Shown here: piece after piece, positions 53,119 through 61,821 of the stretch
Position numbering within the stretch: position 1 is the first letter of the stretch
How the letters are laid out: each line of letters opens with the position of its first letter
Assembly (NCBI GenBank): GCA_005473895.2
Contig: SRJI02000011.1
Location: 20,249-84,248, forward strand
Length of the DNA stretch: 64,000 nucleotides
Direction of reading: 5' to 3'
Source: Carideicomes alvinocaridis
GTDB taxonomy: Bacteria > Pseudomonadota > Alphaproteobacteria > Rhodobacterales > Rhodobacteraceae
Made by a program: the position numbers and the translations under genes
The notes under the pieces: model-generated
Told to the model about the DNA's origin: nothing
The model's database searches: none
What the model saw: only the letters and a program-made list of their open reading frames with translations

Positions 53119-54321
53119 ATGTCCGACGACAGACGCAGGCAGACCGACGACACCGGCACCCTCATCGAGGAGGTCAACGCGGTCTCCCTGCCCGAGCCCC
53201 GCCCGGCCGACGAGGTGACCCGCCTGGAAGAGGCCGACGCCCCGGTCTCCGAGGAAATCCGGCGCCGCATGGCGGAACTGGACCTGAGCGACACCAATTC
53301 CATCGTCCGCTTCGGCTCGGCCGCGCAGGCGGAACTGCAGGAGATCAGCCAGTCGATGCTGGCCGACGTCCGCAACAAGGATATCGGCCCCGCCGGCGAT
53401 TCCCTGCGCGAGATCGTGACCGCAATCCGCGGCTTTTCGGTGACCGAGCTGGACGCCTCGCGCAAGCGCAGCTTCTGGGACAAGCTGCTGGGCCGTGCCG
53501 CTCCCCTGGCCAAGTTCACTGCCCGCTACGAGGACGTGCAGTCGCAGATCGATCGCATCACCGACGAGCTGCTGCACCACGAGCACACGCTGCTCAAGGA
53601 CATCAAGTCGCTCGACATGCTCTACGAGAAGACGCTCGATTTCTACGACGAGCTGGCGCTTTACATCGCCGCCGGCGTGGCGCGGGTCGACGAGCTGGAC
53701 GAGACGGAGATCCCCGCGAAGGAGGCCGAGGTGCAGGCCGCGGCGGAGGATGCGCAGGTGATGAAGGCGCAGGAATTGCGGGACCTGCGCGCCGCCCGCG
53801 ACGACCTGGAGCGCCGGGTCCACGATCTCAAGCTGACGCGCCAGGTGACGATGCAATCCCTGCCCTCGATCCGGCTGGTGCAGGAGAACGACAAGTCGCT
53901 GGTGACCAAGATCAACTCCACGCTGGTCAATACCGTGCCGCTCTGGGAAACGCAGCTGGCCCAGGCGCTGACCATCCAGCGCTCGTCGGAAGCGGCCCAC
54001 GCGGTGCGCGAGGCCAACGACCTGACGAACGACTTGCTGACCTCCAACGCCGAGAACCTGCGCTCGTCGAACAAGGCGATCCGCCAGGAAATGGAGCGCG
54101 GCGTCTTCGACATCGAGGCGGTGAAGAAAGCCAATGCCGACCTGATCGGCACGATCCAGGAAAGCCTGCAGATCGCCGACGAGGGCAAGGCGCGGCGCGC
54201 CGCCGCCGAGAAGGAGCTGCAGCAGATGGAGGCCGAGTTGCGCGACACGCTGGGCGCCGCCCGCGCGAAACAGACCGGCCTCGGCGAGACGGCCGCCACC
54301 TCCGTCCCCCCGGCGCGCTGA
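53119..54321 (+). CDS. telA: TelA/toxic anion resistance family protein
   Basis: A 400-residue, mainly coiled-coil cytoplasmic protein of the TelA family. It shows FWDKLLGRAAPLAKFTARYE, the long helices DVQSQIDRITDELLHHEHTL and IKSLDMLYEKTLDFYDELAL, and the region MQSLPSIRLVQENDKSLVTKI. TelA homologues confer tellurite resistance in Rhodobacter and tolerance to cell-envelope-active agents in Gram-positives; the mechanism is not known. It follows an xpaC homologue and directly abuts the DUF2927 gene. The ribosome binding site GAGAGGAACG is reasonable. Confidence 0.93.
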   Translation: MSDDRRRQTDDTGTLIEEVNAVSLPEPRPADEVTRLEEADAPVSEEIRRRMAELDLSDTNSIVRFGSAAQAELQEISQSMLADVRNKDIGPAGDSLREIVTAIRGFSVTELDASRKRSFWDKLLGRAAPLAKFTARYEDVQSQIDRITDELLHHEHTLLKDIKSLDMLYEKTLDFYDELALYIAAGVARVDELDETEIPAKEAEVQAAAEDAQVMKAQELRDLRAARDDLERRVHDLKLTRQVTMQSLPSIRLVQENDKSLVTKINSTLVNTVPLWETQLAQALTIQRSSEAAHAVREANDLTNDLLTSNAENLRSSNKAIRQEMERGVFDIEAVKKANADLIGTIQESLQIADEGKARRAAAEKELQQMEAELRDTLGAARAKQTGLGETAATSVPPAR

Positions 54322-55281
54322 ATGGGACACCGCCTGCGCCTCCTGCCCCTGGCCGCGGCCGCTCTCGTCGCCGCGCTGGCCGCCTGCACCGACCAGGCCC
54401 CCACGGCCCCCGTGCCGATCCCGCCGCAACGGCCGGCCACCTCGCCCAAGCCGGAACCGCGGCCCGAGCGGTCGGAGGCCAGCCTCCAGCTTTCCGCCTA
54501 TTACGCCCGGGTCCAGGCGGACCTGCTGACCCAGGGCCTGCTGCGCACCGATGGCGGCGGGCCGGACGCGCCCTTCACGGTGACCGACCTGATCCGCAAT
54601 TTCGAGCGCATCGCCTTCTACGACGAATATGCCCGTGGCGCCGGGTTCCGGCGTTCCGACGGCACGGCGGGGCGGCTCAAGCGCTGGCCCGGGCCGGTGC
54701 GCTATTCGATCGATTTCGGCCGCCACGTCTCGGCCGAGCAGAGGGCCCGCGACCGCGCAGAGGTGACGCAATATGTCGAGCGGCTGCAGCGGATCAGCGG
54801 CCACCCCATCGGCATGTCCGAGGCCAGCCCCAACTTCCACGTCCTGATCATGGGCGAGGACGACCGGGCCTCCCTGCCCGCCCGCGTCCGCTCCATCGTG
54901 CCCAACATCAATCCGCAGGCGCTCGAGGTCTTCCGGACCCTTCCGCGCTCCATCCACTGCTTCGTCATCGCCTTTTCCGGCAGCGAGGGCGGCTACGATT
55001 ACGCCAAGGCCATCGCGCTGATCCGGGCGGAGCATCCGCCGCTGATGCGCCGCTCCTGCTTTCACGAGGAACTGGCGCAGGGCCTGGGGCTGGCCAATGA
55101 CAGCCCGCGCGCCCGGCCCTCGATCTTCAACGACGACGACGAATTCGCCTACCTCACCACCCAGGACGAGATCATGCTGCGGATGCTCTACGATCCGCGC
55201 CTGCATGCCGGCATGACGCTGGAAGAGGCGCGGCCGATCATCCGCCGGATGGCGGCGGAGGCGATGGGCGAAAGCGGCTGA
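54322..55281 (+). CDS. DUF2927 family putative lipoprotein, metalloprotease-like motif
   Basis: A 319-residue protein with a lipobox, LAAC, at residues 19-22 and a Pro-rich linker (PVPIPPQRPATSPKPEP). The globular part is DUF2927-like. It contains FHEELAQGLGLAND with His248, Glu249 and Gln253 followed by GLG, which resembles the HExxH...GLG of zinc proteases but with Gln in place of the second His. The family is unstudied, so activity is only possible. It directly abuts telA (ATG next to its stop), is presumably anchored to a membrane in the periplasm, and precedes the SPFH gene. Confidence 0.83.
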   Translation: MGHRLRLLPLAAAALVAALAACTDQAPTAPVPIPPQRPATSPKPEPRPERSEASLQLSAYYARVQADLLTQGLLRTDGGGPDAPFTVTDLIRNFERIAFYDEYARGAGFRRSDGTAGRLKRWPGPVRYSIDFGRHVSAEQRARDRAEVTQYVERLQRISGHPIGMSEASPNFHVLIMGEDDRASLPARVRSIVPNINPQALEVFRTLPRSIHCFVIAFSGSEGGYDYAKAIALIRAEHPPLMRRSCFHEELAQGLGLANDSPRARPSIFNDDDEFAYLTTQDEIMLRMLYDPRLHAGMTLEEARPIIRRMAAEAMGESG

Positions 55282-55304
55282 CCTTCGGCAAGGAGACCTT
55301 GGAC

Positions 55305-56420
55305 ATGGGCATCTTCGACTTCCTCTCCGGCGAATTCATCGACGTCATCCAGTGGACGGATGACAGCCGCGACACGATGGTCTGGCGGTTCGAGCGGCAC
55401 GGCCACGAGATCAAGTACGGCGCCAAGCTGACCGTGCGCGAGGGCCAGGCGGCGGTCTTCGTCCACGAGGGCCAGCTGGCCGATGTCTTCACCCCCGGTC
55501 TCTACATGCTTGAGACCAACAACATGCCGATCCTGACGACCCTGCAGCACTGGGATCACGGCTTTCGCTCGCCCTTCAAGTCCGAGATCTACTTCGTCAG
55601 CACCACCCGCTTCACGGACCAGAAATGGGGCACCAAGAACCCGGTCATCGCGCGCGATCCGGAATTCGGGCCGGTGCGCCTGCGGGCCTACGGCACCTAT
55701 GCCGTCCGGGTGGCCGACCCGGCCCGCTTCCTGTCGGAGATCGTGGGCACCGACGGCGACTTCACCACCGACGAGATCACCTTCCAGATCCGCAACGTGA
55801 TCGTGCAGGAAGTCTCCCGCGCGCTGGCCGCCTCGGGGATCCCGGTGCTCGACATGGCCGCCAATACCGGCGACCTGGGGCGGCTCGTGGCCCGCGCGAT
55901 CTCGGACACTATCGCGGCCTACGGGCTGGAGATCCCAGAGCTCTACATCGAGAACATCTCGCTGCCCTCGGCGGTGGAGCAGGCGCTGGACAAGCGGACC
56001 TCCATGGGGATCGTGGGCGATCTCGACCGCTTCGCGCAATATTCCGCCGCCGAGGCGATGACCGAGGCGGCCGGCAATCCCGGCGGCGGCGGCATGGCGG
56101 CCGGGCTCGGGGCCGGGATGGGCATGGCCATGGGCCAGCAGATGGCAAGGCAGGGTCCGTGGGGCGCCGCCCCCGCCAGCGCGGCCCCGCCGCCGCCCCC
56201 GGTCGAACATGTCTGGCACATCGCGGAGAACGGCCAGACCACGGGCCCCTATTCCCGCGCACGGCTGGGCCGGATGGCCAGCGAGGGCACGCTCGGCCGC
56301 GACACATGGGTCTGGACCGCCGGGCAGGACGGCTGGATGCGCGCGGGCGACGTGGCGGAGCTGGCGCAGCTCTTCACCGTGATGCCGCCCCCGCCGCCAC
56401 CCGCCGCGCCCGGGGCCTGA
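55305..56420 (+). CDS. SPFH-domain protein with C-terminal GYF_2 domain
   Basis: A 371-residue protein. Residues 1-~245 form an SPFH (band 7) domain of the YdjI/virion-core-like type: MGIFDFLSGEFIDVIQWTDD, AKLTVREGQAAVFVHEGQLADVFTPG and the segment TYAVRVADPARFL. A Gly/Ala/Met-rich linker follows (GGGGMAAGLGAGMGMAMG), then a GYF_2 domain (VWHIAENGQTTGPYSRARLG, then WTAGQDGWM) at about 300-355, and a Pro-rich tail. There is no transmembrane helix. SPFH proteins assemble scaffolds at membranes; GYF_2 usually binds proline-rich peptides. I use the ATG nine bases after AAGGAG; a TTG two codons before is also possible. Confidence 0.88.
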   Translation: MGIFDFLSGEFIDVIQWTDDSRDTMVWRFERHGHEIKYGAKLTVREGQAAVFVHEGQLADVFTPGLYMLETNNMPILTTLQHWDHGFRSPFKSEIYFVSTTRFTDQKWGTKNPVIARDPEFGPVRLRAYGTYAVRVADPARFLSEIVGTDGDFTTDEITFQIRNVIVQEVSRALAASGIPVLDMAANTGDLGRLVARAISDTIAAYGLEIPELYIENISLPSAVEQALDKRTSMGIVGDLDRFAQYSAAEAMTEAAGNPGGGGMAAGLGAGMGMAMGQQMARQGPWGAAPASAAPPPPPVEHVWHIAENGQTTGPYSRARLGRMASEGTLGRDTWVWTAGQDGWMRAGDVAELAQLFTVMPPPPPPAAPGA

Positions 56421-56468
56421 CCGCGCGTCATCTGACCGGAACTGCTCTCGCCGGAGGTCTGAGATTCC

Positions 56469-57626
56469 ATGGCAGAAACCCCGCCCCCGCCTCCCGGCGC
56501 CGAGGTCGGCCCCGACGCCGACGAGGCCCAGAGCGCGGCGCCACCGCCCCGCGATCACCGCTTTCCCTGCGAGCGCTGCGGCGCCGATTACCGCTTCGAC
56601 CCGCAGGCCGGCGCGCTGGTCTGCGACCATTGCGGTCATTCCCGGGCGATCGAGCGCGGCACCCTGACCCCGGCGATCCGGGAACAGGACCTTCGGCAGG
56701 CGCTAGCCCGCGATCCCGGCGCGGAGGAGATGGAGGAGACGCGCGTCCTCGCCTGCCCGAATTGCGGGGCGCAGGTGGAATTTTCCGCCGACATCCATGC
56801 CGCGGAATGTCCCTTCTGCGCCACGCCCGTGGTGACCGATACCGGTGCCCATCGCCATATCAAGCCGCGCGGCGTGCTGCCCTTCCAGGTCACCGAGCCC
56901 GAGGCGCATCGCGCGATGGACGAATGGTTGGGCCGGCTGTGGTTCGCCCCCGGCGGGCTGAGGCAATTCGCCCGCAAGGGGCGGCGGATGCAGGGGATCT
57001 ATACCCCCTACTGGACCTTCGACGCGCAGACTGCCTCCGACTATTCCGGCGAGCGGGGGACGATCTACTACGTCACCCGGACGGTGATCCGCGACGGCAA
57101 GCGCGAGACCCGCCAAGTGCCGAGAATCCGCTGGCACCGCGTCTCGGGCCGGGTGGCGCGGTTCTTCGACGACGTGCTGGTGCTGGCCTCGCGCAGCCTG
57201 CCCAAGACCTACACGGACAACCTGCTGCCCTGGGACCTGACGCGGCTGGAGCCCTATGCGCCGGAATACCTCGCCGGGTACCGGGCCGAGGCCTACCAGC
57301 TGGAGCTCGAGGAGGGGTTCGCCGAGGCGCGGGTGATCATGGACCGCCAGATCGAGCGCGACGTGAAGTTCGACATCGGCGGCGACCGCCAGCGCATCCA
57401 CCGCATCGACACGGCCCTGTCGGAGGTGACCTTCAAGCATGTCCTGCTGCCGGTCTGGCTGGCCGCCTACAAGTACCGGGGCGAGACCTATCGCTTCGTG
57501 GTCAACGGCCAGACCGGCCGGGTGCAGGGCGAGCGGCCCTGGTCGGCCTGGAAGATCGCGCTCGCCGTGATCGCCGGGGCGCTGCTGGCCGCCGGGCTGG
57601 GCTACCTGGTGGCGCAGAACCAATGA
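56469..57626 (+). CDS. Zinc-ribbon membrane-anchored protein (YdjG-like)
   Basis: A 385-residue protein. Residues 30-60 hold a zinc ribbon (CERCGADYRF and VCDHCGHSR), and a second four-cysteine set follows (ACPNCGAQVEFS and ECPFCATP). The middle domain (MQGIYTPYWTFDAQTASDYSG and LLPWDLTRLEPYAPEYLAGYR) is a predicted beta-rich domain of the same type as Bacillus YdjG-like proteins. A single C-terminal helix (IALAVIAGALLAAGLGYLV) is likely an anchor, with the bulk in the cytoplasm. It is often next to an SPFH gene, as in the Bacillus ydj operon. The operon ends here at a double hairpin. Confidence 0.83.
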   Translation: MAETPPPPPGAEVGPDADEAQSAAPPPRDHRFPCERCGADYRFDPQAGALVCDHCGHSRAIERGTLTPAIREQDLRQALARDPGAEEMEETRVLACPNCGAQVEFSADIHAAECPFCATPVVTDTGAHRHIKPRGVLPFQVTEPEAHRAMDEWLGRLWFAPGGLRQFARKGRRMQGIYTPYWTFDAQTASDYSGERGTIYYVTRTVIRDGKRETRQVPRIRWHRVSGRVARFFDDVLVLASRSLPKTYTDNLLPWDLTRLEPYAPEYLAGYRAEAYQLELEEGFAEARVIMDRQIERDVKFDIGGDRQRIHRIDTALSEVTFKHVLLPVWLAAYKYRGETYRFVVNGQTGRVQGERPWSAWKIALAVIAGALLAAGLGYLVAQNQ

Positions 57627-57641
57627 CCCGCCGCCCGGACC

Positions 57642-57688
57642 AAAACTTTTCAACGAAAAGTTTTTGCGCAAATCGTTACTAACGATTT
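57642..57688. terminator. Paired AT-rich hairpins, probable terminator (copy C)
   Basis: First stem AAAACTTTTC/GAAAAGTTTT (57642-57651, 57655-57664), loop AAC, then TTG. Second stem AAATCGTT/AACGATTT (57670-57677, 57681-57688), loop ACT. Both perfect. It follows the zinc-ribbon gene by 15 bases; the next gene runs the same way. Confidence 0.75.
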
Positions 57689-57770
57689 TCCTCCCAATTC
57701 TTCGCCGCCGCACAGGCCCCCGACGACCGCCGCCCTAGCTACCCGTCATCCGCAACAGGCAGGACAGACC

Positions 57771-58454
57771 ATGATCCGCGTTCACTATCTCGACGATTCC
57801 CGCGCCCAGCGCATCCTCTGGCTGCTGGAAGAGCTGGACCTCCCCTACGAGATCGAGCTCTATCGCCGGCGCCCCGACATGCGGGCCCCGAAATCCCTGC
57901 GCGAGGTCCATCCGCTGGGCAAGTCGCCGGTGATCGAGGACGAGGGCCGGGTGATCGCCGAAAGCGGCGCCATCACCGAGTACCTGATCGACCGTCACGG
58001 CGCGGAATCCGGCCTGCGCCCCACGGAGGAAGAGGCCCTGCTGCGCTACCGCTACTGGCTGCATTACGCCGAGGGCTCCGCCATGCCGCTGCTGCTGCAG
58101 AAGCTGTTGTTCACCAAGATGCCCGGACAGGTCCCCTTCTTCATGCGGCCCGTCGCCAAGGCGATCTCGCGGGCCGTGCTGACCCGCATGGTGGACCCGC
58201 AACTGCGCGACCACGTGGCGTTCTGGGAGGATGAGCTTGCCCGGGACGGCTGGTTCGCCGGCCCCGATTTCACCGCCGCCGACATCCAGATGAGCTTTGT
58301 CGTGGAGGCCGCCGCCGATCGCGCCATGGAGGGCGGGCCGGGGCCGGCCACCACCGACTGGCTGCGCCGGATCCGCGCGCGCCTCGGCTATCAGCGGGCG
58401 CTGGAGCGCGGCGAATATCGCTATGGCGACACTGGCGGAGCCACTGGCGCTTGA
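57771..58454 (+). CDS. Glutathione S-transferase family protein
   Basis: A 227-residue GST of the bacterial beta/YliJ-like type. The N-terminal thioredoxin fold carries DDSRAQRILWLLEELDLPYE, HPLGKSPVIEDEGRVIAESGAI and EYLIDRHG; Ser10 is a candidate catalytic residue, since no Tyr or Cys sits there. The C-terminal domain has the expected WFAGPDFTAADIQMSF motif. An AGGCAGGACAG precedes the ATG. It is separated from the preceding operon by the double hairpin and is likely transcribed alone. Substrate unknown. Confidence 0.9.
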   Translation: MIRVHYLDDSRAQRILWLLEELDLPYEIELYRRRPDMRAPKSLREVHPLGKSPVIEDEGRVIAESGAITEYLIDRHGAESGLRPTEEEALLRYRYWLHYAEGSAMPLLLQKLLFTKMPGQVPFFMRPVAKAISRAVLTRMVDPQLRDHVAFWEDELARDGWFAGPDFTAADIQMSFVVEAAADRAMEGGPGPATTDWLRRIRARLGYQRALERGEYRYGDTGGATGA

Positions 58455-58500
58455 TCGGCGGCCGCGTTACCGCTAGCAGGCGCGAAACAGGAGGCCCGAG

Positions 58501-59415
58501 ATGATCCTCTGCTGCGGCGAAGCCCTGATCGACATGCTGCCCCGGCACACCACCGAGGGCGAGGAGGCCTTTGCCCCCTATCCCGGCGGCGCCGTCTTCA
58601 ATACCGCCGTGGCGCTCGGGCGGCTCGGCGCGCGCACCGGCTATTTCGGCGGGCTCTCCACCGACCTGTTCGGCGCCCGGCTGGCCGACGCGCTCGGGGC
58701 CTCGGGGGTGGAGACAGGCCTCTGCCCGCGCTCCGACCGGCCGACGACGCTGGCCTTCGTGCGGCTGGTGGCGGGCCAGGCCAGCTATGCCTTCTACGAC
58801 GAGAATACCGCCGGGCGGATGCTCACGCCTGCCGACCTGCCCGCCCTGCCCGACGAGGTCGCGGCGCTGTTCTTCGGCGGGATCAGCCTTGTGTCGGAGC
58901 CCTGCGCCGAGAGCTACGCCGCCCTCCTGCAGCGCGAGGCCGGCCGGCGGCTGATGATGATCGACCCGAATATCCGCCCCGGCTTCATCACCGACGAGGC
59001 GCGCTACCGTGCCCGGCTGAAGGCGATGCTCGCCGGGGCCGACATCGTCAAGGTCTCCGACGAGGACCTGGCCTGGATCGCGGGCAGCGACGATGCGGGC
59101 GACCTGCTGTCCATGTCGGGCGCGGCGCTGGTCTTGGTCACCAAGGGCGCCGACGGGGTGGAGGCGACGACCCGGCACCACCGCTTCACCGTGCCGGCAC
59201 GAAAGGCCGAGGTCGTCGATACCGTGGGGGCCGGCGACACGTTCAACGCGGGCCTCCTTGCCGGGCTGGAGCGCACCAGCCTGCTGAGCCGGGAGGCGGT
59301 CCGCACCGCCCTGCCCGAAGCCCTGCGCCCCGCTGTCGAGCTGGGCGCGGCGGCGGCGGCGGTCACCGTGTCGCGCGCCGGCGCCAATCCCCCCTGGTCG
59401 GAGGAACTGTCATGA
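58501..59415 (+). CDS. PfkB-family carbohydrate kinase (fructokinase-like)
   Basis: A 304-residue ribokinase/PfkB sugar kinase. It begins [14 protein letters not shown], has the substrate-lid segment [20 protein letters not shown], and the ATP-binding/catalytic motif [18 protein letters not shown] with catalytic Asp246. The pattern is nearest to fructokinases, but other sugars are possible. No transporter or sugar pathway gene is nearby. Its stop overlaps dtd by four bases. The start follows AGGAGGCCCGAG. Confidence 0.92.
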   Translation: MILCCGEALIDMLPRHTTEGEEAFAPYPGGAVFNTAVALGRLGARTGYFGGLSTDLFGARLADALGASGVETGLCPRSDRPTTLAFVRLVAGQASYAFYDENTAGRMLTPADLPALPDEVAALFFGGISLVSEPCAESYAALLQREAGRRLMMIDPNIRPGFITDEARYRARLKAMLAGADIVKVSDEDLAWIAGSDDAGDLLSMSGAALVLVTKGADGVEATTRHHRFTVPARKAEVVDTVGAGDTFNAGLLAGLERTSLLSREAVRTALPEALRPAVELGAAAAAVTVSRAGANPPWSEELS

Positions 59416-59849
59416 GAGCCTTGCTGCAACGGGTGACGGAGGCCTCGGTCACCGTCGAGGGCGCGGTGCTGGGCGAAGTCGGGCCGGGCCTGATGATCCT
59501 CGTCTGCGCCATGCAGGGCGACACCGAGGAGGCAGCCGACCGCCTGGCCGCCAAGGTGGCCAAGCTGCGCATCTTCGAGGACGAGGCGGGCAAGATGAAC
59601 CGTTCGGTCCTGGACGTGGCCGGCGCGGCGCTGGTGATCAGCCAGTTCACGCTTGCCGCGGACACGTCGCGCGGCAACCGCCCCGGCTTCTCGACCGCCG
59701 CACCGCCGGAGGACGGCCGCCGCCTCTACGAACGCTTTGCGGCGCAGCTGCAGGGCCAGGGGATCCCGGTGGCCACCGGACGCTTCGGCGCCGACATGAA
59801 GGTGGCACTGGTCAATGACGGGCCGGTCACCATCTGGCTCGAGGCCTGA
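59412..59849 (+). CDS. dtd: D-aminoacyl-tRNA deacylase
   Basis: A 145-residue DTD that hydrolyses D-amino acids wrongly attached to tRNA. The family landmarks are [37 protein letters not shown] (with the SQxTL active-site Ser/Gln/Thr) and the cross-subunit Gly-Pro motif [10 protein letters not shown]. The length is normal. The ATG overlaps the kinase stop (ATGA), so the two are translated together; no functional tie is evident. Confidence 0.96.
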   Translation: MRALLQRVTEASVTVEGAVLGEVGPGLMILVCAMQGDTEEAADRLAAKVAKLRIFEDEAGKMNRSVLDVAGAALVISQFTLAADTSRGNRPGFSTAAPPEDGRRLYERFAAQLQGQGIPVATGRFGADMKVALVNDGPVTIWLEA

Positions 59850-59935
59850 TCTCCCGCTTCAGCCGGCCCCGCCCCCTCTCGCGCGGCCTCGCGCGGCGGT
59901 GATCGGCGGCGACCGCGCCCCGTCGGGGAAAGAGA

Positions 59936-59964
59936 TTGTTTCCCCCGCGCCTTGCCTTTAGTTT
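59936..59964 (+). promoter_or_regulatory. Candidate promoter of the MORN-repeat gene
   Basis: TTGTTT (59936-59941), 17 bases, TAGTTT (59959-59964), about 41 bases before the ATG. Fair match to sigma70. Confidence 0.4.
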
Positions 59965-60004
59965 CTCCCCGACGAGAAAAGCAGGCCGGGAGAGCAATCG
60001 CCAC

Positions 60005-61525
60005 ATGCGCCATTGGTACGCAACAACCGCGATTCTGGCCGCCGTGACGCTCAGCCAGGGATCGGCCATGGCCCAGGAGGGCCAGGTCCTCACCAAGCAA
60101 TACGATGACGGCGGCGTCTACGAGGGGACGTTCAGGAACGGGCTCCAGCACGGGACGGGCACCTACCGCCTGCCCAACGGGTACGAGTATACCGGCGACT
60201 GGGTCGACGGGGAAATCCGCGGCGAGGGTGTCGCGCGCTTTCCCAACGGCTCGGTCTACGAGGGCTCCTTCGCCAAGGGCAAGCCGGAGGGCGTGGGCAA
60301 GATCGTCTTCTCCGACGGCGGCACCTACGAGGGCACCTGGCTCGACGGCAAGATCACCGGCCAGGGGGTCGCGGTCTATGCCAACGGCGTGCGCTACGAG
60401 GGCGGCTTCCGCAATGCCAAGCATCACGGCCGCGGCACCATGACCGCCCCCTCGGGCTATGTCTACGAGGGCGACTGGGTCAACGGCGTCAAGGACGGCA
60501 ATGCCAAGGTCACCTATCCCGACGGCGCGGTCTACGAGGGCCGGATCGCCAACGGCGTGCGCCAGGGCCAGGGCAAGCTGACCATGCCCGACGGGCTGAT
60601 CTACGAGGGCCTGTGGCAGGACGGCCAGATCTCGGGCGAGGGCAAGCTGATCCAGCCCAACGGCGATGTCTACGAGGGCGATCTCGTGGACGGTCGCCGG
60701 CAGGGCGTCGGCAAGGTGACCTATGCCAATGGCGACACCTACGAGGGCGAGTTCGTGGACGACCAGCGCCACGGCCAGGGCACCTTCACCGGCACCGACG
60801 GCTACATCTATACCGGCAACTGGGTCGCCGGGCAGATCGAGGGCCAGGGCACCGTCACCTATCCCGACGGCTCGGTCTATACCGGACAGTTCCGGGGCGA
60901 CCTGGCGGATGGCGAGGGCAAGATCACCTATCCCGACGGCAGCACCTACGAGGGCGACTGGGTCGGCGGCGTGATCGAGGGCGAAGGCCGCGCCACCTAT
61001 CCCAACGGGCTGGTCTACGAGGGCGGGTTCAAGAATGCCCGCAACGACGGCCAGGGCGTCATGACCTATCCCGACGGCTACCGCTACGAGGGCGAATGGC
61101 AGAACGGCCAGCGCCATGGCCAGGGCACCGCGACCTATCCCGACGGCACGGTCTACGAGGGCGGCTTCGTCGAGGGCCAGCGCGAGGGCACGGGCACGCT
61201 CACCATCCCCGACAACCCGGAAACCGAGGAGAACGAGGCGTTTTCCTACGAGGGCGAGTGGAAGGACGGCGAGATCTCGGGCGAGGGCCGCGCGACCTAT
61301 GCCAATGGCGACGTCTACGTGGGCAACTTCGAGAACGGCAAGCGCCAGGGCGCCGGCACCATGACCTATTCCTCGGGCGAGGAGACCAGCGGGAGGTGGG
61401 TCAATGGCGCACTGACCGAGGAAGAGCCCGCCGGGGCTGACGCAGAGGCCGGGGAAGACGCGGAGGCAATCGAAGACGCCCCTGCGGAGGACGCATCGGC
61501 CGAGGACGAAGCCGCCAGCGAGTGA
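60005..61525 (+). CDS. Exported MORN-repeat protein
   Basis: A 506-residue protein with a signal peptide (MRHWYATTAILAAVTLSQGSAMA, cleavage near residue 23) and about 18 MORN repeats from residue ~35 to ~460. Each is 23 residues with the pattern (N/D)GxxYEGxWxxGxxxGxGxxxYP; the period in DNA is 69 bases. One repeat has a longer insert (PDNPETEENEAF). The last ~45 residues are very acidic (DAEAGEDAEAIEDAPAEDA). MORN proteins bind lipid or form rods; in the periplasm it could be a spacer or surface scaffold. No catalytic domain is present, and the role is unknown. The neighbours are unrelated. Confidence 0.88.
   Translation: MRHWYATTAILAAVTLSQGSAMAQEGQVLTKQYDDGGVYEGTFRNGLQHGTGTYRLPNGYEYTGDWVDGEIRGEGVARFPNGSVYEGSFAKGKPEGVGKIVFSDGGTYEGTWLDGKITGQGVAVYANGVRYEGGFRNAKHHGRGTMTAPSGYVYEGDWVNGVKDGNAKVTYPDGAVYEGRIANGVRQGQGKLTMPDGLIYEGLWQDGQISGEGKLIQPNGDVYEGDLVDGRRQGVGKVTYANGDTYEGEFVDDQRHGQGTFTGTDGYIYTGNWVAGQIEGQGTVTYPDGSVYTGQFRGDLADGEGKITYPDGSTYEGDWVGGVIEGEGRATYPNGLVYEGGFKNARNDGQGVMTYPDGYRYEGEWQNGQRHGQGTATYPDGTVYEGGFVEGQREGTGTLTIPDNPETEENEAFSYEGEWKDGEISGEGRATYANGDVYVGNFENGKRQGAGTMTYSSGEETSGRWVNGALTEEEPAGADAEAGEDAEAIEDAPAEDASAEDEAASE
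60105..61409 (+). repeat. Tandem 69-base repeats encoding MORN motifs
   Basis: About 18 consecutive units of 69 bases in frame, each with a TACGAGGGC-like core coding YEG. The repeat is conserved at the protein level but divergent in third positions, which points to old duplication under selection, not recent expansion. Confidence 0.8.
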
Positions 61526-61689
61526 TGTGCGAGGCGGGGGCGCCCCCGCCTTTCGCTCCGCTCACGCCGTTGCCTGTGGCTCTTCCAAGCGAGGCAAGGC
61601 TCTGCGTCCGCCAGCAGCAACGCGCGCTATTCCTTGGGCATTCAGGGCAGTGTGCGGTCGAGCGACTCTCCGGCGGCAGGGGCGGAGAG

Positions 61690-61737
61690 AAAAATCTTGA
61701 ACCAAGATTTTTGCAAGACTTTTGGTTCAAAAGTCTT
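61690..61737. terminator. Paired AT-rich hairpins, probable bidirectional terminator (copy D)
   Basis: First stem AAAAATCTTG/CAAGATTTTT (61690-61699, 61703-61712), loop AAC. Second stem AAGACTTTTG/CAAAAGTCTT (61715-61724, 61728-61737), loop GTT. Both perfect. It separates the converging MORN and photolyase genes in a 296-base gap that otherwise shows no gene. Confidence 0.75.
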
Positions 61738-61821
61738 TGTCACCGCTCCCGACTCAGGGTGAAGAAGACCCGGCGGAAGGGACCCGGCACCGAGCCACCG
61801 GCCAGACGCCTCGCGCTCCCT

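Noticed and set aside
60105..61409. CRISPR-like array
   Set aside because: The 69-base units are in-frame MORN coding repeats with no unique spacers.
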